This document shows, in pieces, positions 59,466 to 64,000 of a stretch of DNA of 64,000 bases. The position numbers and the translations under genes were made by a program. Under the pieces are notes generated by a model. That model was not told the origin of the DNA, searched no databases, and worked only from the letters and a program-made list of their open reading frames with translations. Source of the DNA: Effrenium voratum (Eukaryota; Sar; Dinophyceae; Suessiales; Symbiodiniaceae); NCBI GenBank assembly GCA_963377175.1, contig CAUJNA010001646.1:535650-599649 (forward strand), in the 5' to 3' direction. Each line of letters begins with the position of its first letter. The first letter of the stretch is position 1.

Positions 59466-59540
59466 TGTTAATCAACGAAGCAGTTTATTCACCGGGCGGG
59501 TGGTTTTGGCCCCCACTAAACCCAGGGACACCCACTATTA
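59466..59540. mobile_element. Family F element, partial
   Basis: GTTAATCAACGAAGCAGTTT and CCCACTAAACCCAGGGACAC match the 56041 copy. Confidence 0.45.
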
Positions 59541-59555
59541 GTAGTATGGGGTGAA

Positions 59556-59638
59556 CATACCTTGTTCTTTGGTGGTTTGAAAGGGAAACCAAAAGGACCA
59601 CCACAATTTGTTGCGGGTCCCCTACAAAAAGACACACA
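59556..59638 (-). mobile_element. Family C element, reverse
   Basis: GTTTGAAAGGGAAACCAAAA, GGACCACCACAATTTG and GGGTCCCCTACAAAAAGACA are the reverse of the family order. Confidence 0.55.
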
Positions 59639-59874
59639 CACACAGACACACGCGCGCACAAATTTGGGGTTGAACGAAGTGCGGACTGGGTGGTAAGCAG
59701 CAAAACAGAACAATTTGGCAAACAAACAAGGGGATGGGTAATTGGTTGAATGTTATCGACCCCCTGTGTAGCACCCAGCGGATTTGGGTTTGAATGGTCT
59801 ATTTGGTTAGACCTACCTGGCTTGTGGGAGAAAGCCACATGGGAGCAAGTCACTAGAAAATTAGTTTTGAGAAA

Positions 59875-60350
59875 ACTAACTATTGGCTTGGCCTAACGTT
59901 TGTTTCGCCAGGACAAACAAGCTTATGGCCGTCTACGGAACCTTTGTTTCTCTGGAGAAAACACACGTTTCTTCCGAACTCATGCTTATATTTTTCTGTT
60001 GCATGTGCAGAAGCGTTGATCTCCAATAGAGGAACAAACGTTTTCGGTGTGAAAGGTTTGTTTCTGTCTCAAAAGCCATTCTTCCTGTGATCGTTTGTTT
60101 TGCCATGGGAAACTTCTCGGAAACCCTAGAATGGCTACTTTGGAAACTTGTAAAACAAGCATTTCGTCGCAGAGTTTAGTTTGTTTGTTTTCTGGGAAAC
60201 TCTCAAAGGAAACTCACGGGTAGAAGGTTAGTTTCGCATACCAAAACATACTTTCCAGACAAACTATTGTTTCAGGGCTGAAAACAATCCTTTCGTGAAC
60301 TCGGGCTGTGAGTTTGTTTCATTGCAGGCAAACGTTTGTTTCGTCTGCAC
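59875..60350. repeat. Degenerate GTTTGTTTC-type hairpin repeats
   Basis: TTTGTTTC and GAAACAAAC-like words alternate roughly every 20-45 bases (AACGTTTGTTTCGCC, GGACAAACAAGC, AACCTTTGTTTC and so on). A second cluster lies at 61655-61860. Confidence 0.5.
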
Positions 60351-60547
60351 TTTTGATGCAGCCGGTATGCAGATGAGTGCCGAAGCTGAGCTGGAGCGGA
60401 GCTGAGCAGATGAGAACCGGATTGTCGCCGGGCCAGAGCCGGAGCTGAGGCGGAGCGGAGGTTTATCGACACGAGAGCTGGCTGGATGGGTACTGGAGAA
60501 AGCGCGCGATTCACAGGCAACGGTCACAAAGCCGAGCAACAGCCTGA

Positions 60548-60592
60548 CAGAGAAGCGGGGGGGTTGGGGGGGGCGCAGCCCCCCCCATTAGA
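60548..60592. repeat. G/C-run hairpin
   Basis: GGGGGGGGCGCAGCCCCCCC is a perfect inverted repeat of eight G and eight C around a CGCA loop. Confidence 0.85.
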
Positions 60593-60811
60593 ATTAGAAA
60601 AGCCAATAAACCCTACCTGAGGCTCCTATAATCTTCTTTTTTTCCAGCACCACTTGGAGAAATGATGTTGTGTTTGAAAATCCGTGCACCAGACTGGTTG
60701 TTCAGCACCAGAACGGCTTTTAGAACAACAAGGTGGGGTCTGCAACACACATGTTTAGTTTTCCGTAAATTGTACGACATGCGAACAGTTGCGAACGGGC
60801 TTTGAACGAGT

Positions 60812-61683
60812 TTTGAACGCTTTACGAGTGGTATTTCCAACACCGAATCCTAGGCACGGCCCGTGACATGACACAAAAAGAACGTAAACATGCACTGGAC
60901 TACGCGAGAGTAACGCAATTGCTGGACAAGCGACGTCAGCAACACAAGGTGCGGTTTGCTCCGCAAACCCGAACGGTTTTTGTAGCACCAGTGTTGAGAT
61001 TTCCACATCAAGAAGGCGAAGAAGGCAAAGCAATATTGTCCTGAAAAACGATCTAATTCAACATGCTTAGGGCAGCGGGTAGTAGAGAAAGCACGCGTTA
61101 CTAACAAGAAAGCAGCACCCTCCGCCCCCTTCCAAACAACAATCCGCGCCCCCCAACCCCCAACAACAACCCCCCGTTGTCGTTCGAGCATCCCCCCCAA
61201 CCACAATCCTGAACAAGTACTCCCCCCTCCCCCCGCATTGATCGAAAAATCATACCCCCCTCCCCCTCAAGAACAAATAGCAAATCCACCCTCCGCCAAT
61301 ATTGTTCCAAGTGTTACCTCCCGCTGCCCACACAAAAATTCCAGCCGCCCAATGGTTCTTCTCCAGGGAGGGGGGAAGGGGTTATTGGTTGAGAGGGCTC
61401 GTTGCGAACCATGATCTGATCCACCCCGCTTATTCAGACGGTCTCTGGTTGGGGGGCGCAGTCTCCGTCGCAAAAAGGGCGCCAATGGAATAAGACTGCG
61501 TCGCATCACACGCAACTTTGCGCAGATGAACTCAACAACTGCCAAGCCACTCGGTGGTGTTGCTGGTGATGCTAGGGGTGCCATTTGTGATGCTGGAGAT
61601 GTCTGGCTGCACGATGCTGCACGTACCCAAGAAACTAACAAAGTGTGCTTTCCGACCCTGGAAACATTAGCTTCCCATCGCTG
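60812..61683 (+). pseudogene. Broken coding region, unidentified
   Basis: From 60812 the + strand is open for 77 codons: LYEWYFQHRILGTARD, then ATG at 60868 with MTQKERKHALDYARVTQLLD and KRRQQHKVRFAPQTRTVFVA, to TGA 61042. From about 60998 a second frame is open to a TGA near 61403: FHIKKAKKAKQYCPEKRSN, a Pro/Gln-rich part, then ANPPSANIVPSV. The same frame continues past that TGA as RLFRRSLVGGRSLRRKKGAN then GIRLRRITRNFAQMNSTTAK and GGVAGDARGAICDAGDVWLH to TGA 61681. One frame change and one stop suggest a decayed gene of about 290 residues, or an unseen intron. Basic and Pro-rich. No family recognised. Open frames on the opposite strand also exist. Confidence 0.4.
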
Positions 61684-61860
61684 AAACTAACCTTTCAAAT
61701 GGTTTGTTTCTGGGTTTTCCGAGGCCAGAAAGGTTAGTTGCCACCTGAAAAAACTAACTTCTCCGGCTCCAGAACCTCTTAACTTTTTTCCGGCCAGGTG
61801 AACCTTTGTAACTCCTTCAGAAAACAAACTTTCTTTGTCTGAGTTAGTTTGTAGACAACT
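61655..61860. repeat. Second cluster of GGTTAGTTT/AAACTAACC words
   Basis: GAAACTAACCTTTC, AAAGGTTAGTTGCC, AAAAAACTAACTTC and GAGTTAGTTTG recur. Related to the 59875 cluster. Confidence 0.5.
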
Positions 61861-61890
61861 TCGCCGTCGTTCGAGAGCGGCAAGAACCGC

Positions 61891-61977
61891 ATGGCAGGCG
61901 ACCGCTTGGCAGCCGACATGCGCGAACGGGAGCGCGCGCGGCGGCAGGAGGCCGGCGCGCAACGCGATGACGAGTGA
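61891..61977 (+). CDS. Possible first exon, 28 codons
   Basis: MAGDRLAADMRERERARRQE then AGAQRDDE and TGA. Highly charged and helical. It lies just upstream of the compact gene, but the join to its next exon is not in phase as written. Confidence 0.35.
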   Translation: MAGDRLAADMRERERARRQEAGAQRDDE

Positions 61978-61983
61978 CACCAG

Positions 61984-62346
61984 AGAGCCGTCAGGCTGTG
62001 AACGCGGAGCGGGCGCGGCAGCAGGCTGCCCACACGAAGGTGACAGTGTTTCGGGCTCTTGCGCCCTGCCGGAAAAAATCGTCAGGAGCTGCACGTCGGC
62101 CCGCCGGTGGACGCCGAGGATGAGACTGCGCCCGAGAGCTTGGCCTACCTGCTGGGCGGCCGCCTCAAGCAAACTCCAGGGAAAACAAGGGCTAGGAGCG
62201 CAGCCCGCTGTCTGCAAGGTGCGCAGTGGCGAAAGCCGCGCAAGCTCCGTAACCGGGAGGCTTGGCACTCGCGCTCCAACGCGCGGAGACAACCTCAAAC
62301 GACAGGCGCACACGGAGCACGGCAACAGCGCGGCGTTTCAAGGCGG
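61984..62346 (+). CDS. Compact gene with 46- and 58-base introns
   Basis: Exon 61984-62039 (acceptor ACCAG, donor GTGACA) reads SRQAVNAERARQQAAHTK. Exon 62086-62168 (acceptor CGTCAG) reads ELHVGPPVDAEDETAPESLA then YLLGGRLK. Exon 62227 to about 62346 (acceptor GCGCAG, donor GTAGGT) reads GESRASSVTGRLGTRAPTRG then DNLKRQAHTEHGNSAAFQG. The 46-base GT-AG intron joins phase 0 to 0. The 58-base GC-AG intron joins two bases to one (AA plus T). Both joins being in frame is good support. The protein is charged and not recognised. Confidence 0.6.
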
Positions 62347-62780
62347 GGTAGGTCCTTGGATCGGCTGTGTGCTTAATAGTGACTTGCCATGGTTACTGCC
62401 TCTGCTAAATATTTTGTAAAAGTCAAGTAAAGCCTTAGTAACAAGTTGTAAGTGCTTATAAACAGCGTAAAGTGCTGATTGAGTTAATGCTCTTACATAA
62501 AAAATAGCTAACATGTGTAAGTGTACTAGTTAAAGTAGCTAGTTTATAAGTAGTTAGCTACAGGATTAGCTAACTTTTGACTTTTGCTTAGCACACTTCT
62601 TAATGGGCTAGTAAGGTAATAGTAAGGTATGATTTGTTCTTGCCTTCAATAGTGCCGCAAAGGGCCAAAGCAATCTCAAATGTTGTTTGTACCGGTCTGG
62701 GATTCCTTTAGCATATGATTTGCGCACCTCTTTGAGGCATGCAGCTTTGGCAGTTTGCTGCCTCATTTTGTTTGATAGTA
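62347..62780. other. AT-rich tract with TAGCTA/AGTAA words
   Basis: The AT-rich tract runs from 62395 to 62640. Words such as AGTAA, TAGCTA and GTAAGTG recur (AGCTAACATGTG, AGCTAGTTTATAAG, TTAGCTACAGGATTAGCTAA). No gene. It follows a GC-rich gene and precedes another, so it may be an intergenic boundary. Confidence 0.5.
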
Positions 62781-62995
62781 AGCCCATTGGGCTATGGTTT
62801 TGTTATCAGCCTGCACAGGCTCGCAGTTAACAGGGCATCGCTGAGCTTGTATTTTGGAATTGCCATGCTGCAATGCTCCTTGCGTGTGGCACCATTATCA
62901 GCCCCTTGGGCTTCTGATGTTTCTTTTCAGCCTTCACAGGCTCAGCCTTCTTGTCTAGAAGCCATGAGCTGCTGCGGCTTTCAGCCTGCGCAGGC
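62778..62995. repeat. Five short AGCC...GGCT hairpins
   Basis: TAAGCCCATTGGGCTA (62779), CAGCCTGCACAGGCTC (62809), CAGCCCCTTGGGCTTC (62899), CAGCCTTCACAGGCTC (62928) and CAGCCTGCGCAGGCTT (62981). Each is an inverted repeat of five to seven bases. Confidence 0.7.
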
Positions 62996-64000
62996 TTGTG
63001 TTGCATGCATGCTTTCAGTGCTTCATGGAGTTGTGCAACTATAGAGGAGCAGCAAGAAGCACCTGCCCAGCACATGCGCAGCACAAGGAACATGCAGAGT
63101 TTCATGACCAGCAAGCGAAGCATGACATTACAAGCCGTCACCAAGCTGCTAGTGCTGCAGCCCCATGCCATGGATGATGCTTTGAAAGCAGAGATTATAG
63201 CAGTGAAATGTGATGAAGGGCTTCAGATCAACAGAAAGTGTCAGGTCATTTTGAGCAAGCTGCAAGCTGCAGGCTTGCTGTGGGAGCAGAAGGTGAAGCC
63301 TGTGCAGTTGCTGGTGCATCCCAGCAACCGATCTGGGGCCATGCTCAACAGCTTTGACATGCATGCCAAAGGAGCCATGGTTTTGACCATGGGGTGCTTG
63401 GTGGACAAGCTGAGTGACTCCTTGGCTTTTGAAATGGCAAAGGAGCCAGGCCAGAAGCAGACGCAACTGCAGGCAAACCTGGAGCTGGTAAGCGCGTCAG
63501 AGAACAAAATTGCCCCAGTGCTCTCCACAGAAAGATATTTGACAGTGGCTTGCTCCCATGTGGGCATGTTTATGAAAACAGTGGCAGCAGGCACTTGCAG
63601 CACAGAGCACGAAGAACTTGCCAGAGTGAACAATGGCCTGCTGACCTTGGACAGTTTGCTTTCAAAGTATGCAGACCCGGTCTTAGAAGCTTTGATCAAG
63701 GAAGGCTGGACATGGAAGGTGATCAGCGCAGAAGTGGAAGAACACCTTGAGTGGCTCCCCGGGTTCTTGCAAGGCAGCTTGAACACTTCTCAACAGGTGG
63801 CAAGCACGCCCACGGAGATGGAGCAAGCAATGAGCTTGGCTTTCTGGTACAGCAGGAGCAAGGACTTGGATGTTGCCATTGCCCAGACCGCAGCCTGCAT
63901 GCCACTCAGGGCTCACTATGTGCCCATGATTGCTCAATGGGTAGCAAAGTATGGTGGAGGTGAGGAGTTCCCTTTGGTGAAGCTTGCAGAGTCCATCAGT
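62918..64000 (+). CDS. Long open frame, unidentified, runs off window
   Basis: The + frame is open from 62918 to the window end with no stop (361 codons). The first ATG in a clearly coding stretch is 63074 (MRSTRNMQSFMTSKRSMTLQ). Before that the frame may be intron, since it crosses the short hairpins. The protein contains MDDALKAEIIAVKCDEGLQI, LLVHPSNRSGAMLNSFDMHA, IAPVLSTERYLTVACSHVGM and WVAKYGGGEEFPLVKLAESI. A possible GT (GTAAGCG, 63489) inside is probably not used, because the frame continues to code. I recognise no domain. It looks like a soluble, helical, lineage-specific protein. Confidence 0.65.

Noticed and set aside
1..64000. Dinoflagellate spliced-leader gene or relic
   Set aside because: No match to the 22-base leader was seen by eye on either strand. 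An exact search would be needed to exclude it.

Overview
This window looks like nuclear DNA of a dinoflagellate, most like the Symbiodiniaceae/Suessiales. No marker gene in it fixes the species. The evidence is: short GC-rich coding exons scattered in long non-coding stretches; introns that start with GC (possibly GA) as well as GT; every convincing exon on the + strand (dinoflagellate genes are often arranged in one direction); very large simple repeats; plant-type telomere-like CCCTAAA tracts; and an N-terminal ubiquitin-like leader of a kind common in dinoflagellate RCC1/HERC-like proteins. No prokaryotic features, tRNA, rRNA or CRISPR were seen. Splicing was inferred by eye, so exon ends are predictions.

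Layout. 1.6-3.3 kb: exons of an unidentified gene. 7.3-7.5 kb: a terminal exon with a CAG15/polyglutamine tract. 8.5-11.3 kb: GA/TA/AC microsatellites and a degenerate CCCTAAA block. 12.2-13.3 kb, 14.2-14.7, 17.5, 18.8, 20.6, 21.1, 22.0, 23.0, 25.6 and 28.1-30.2 kb: isolated exons or terminal exons of several unidentified genes. 30.7-43.1 kb: exons that together read as a JmjC (JMJD8-type) cupin protein. Its core and its C-terminal exons are separated by about 6.8 kb that holds a complete-looking OTU-like/ankyrin-repeat gene (36.9-39.5 kb), itself carrying a 2-base frameshift. 46.1-49.45 kb: a 3.3 kb (TGTA)n array. 51.2-52.9 and 55.6 kb: further exons. 56.9-59.2 kb: the ubiquitin-like leader gene, with a GC-AG intron. 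60.8-61.7 kb: a damaged coding region. 61.98-62.35 kb: a compact gene with 46- and 58-base introns. 62.9-64.0 kb: a long open frame that runs off the window.

The main system-level observation is that the introns and spacers hold at least six families of short (about 60-200 base) elements with terminal inverted repeats, named A to F here and all present in several copies. In several cases the element end lies on or within a few bases of an inferred splice site, or the element fills most of an intron. In family D the inverted repeat itself reads as donor (GTACCTGGACCC) and acceptor (GGGTCCAG/GT). This is what introners (intron-creating MITE-like transposons) would look like, with several families side by side in one 64 kb segment.
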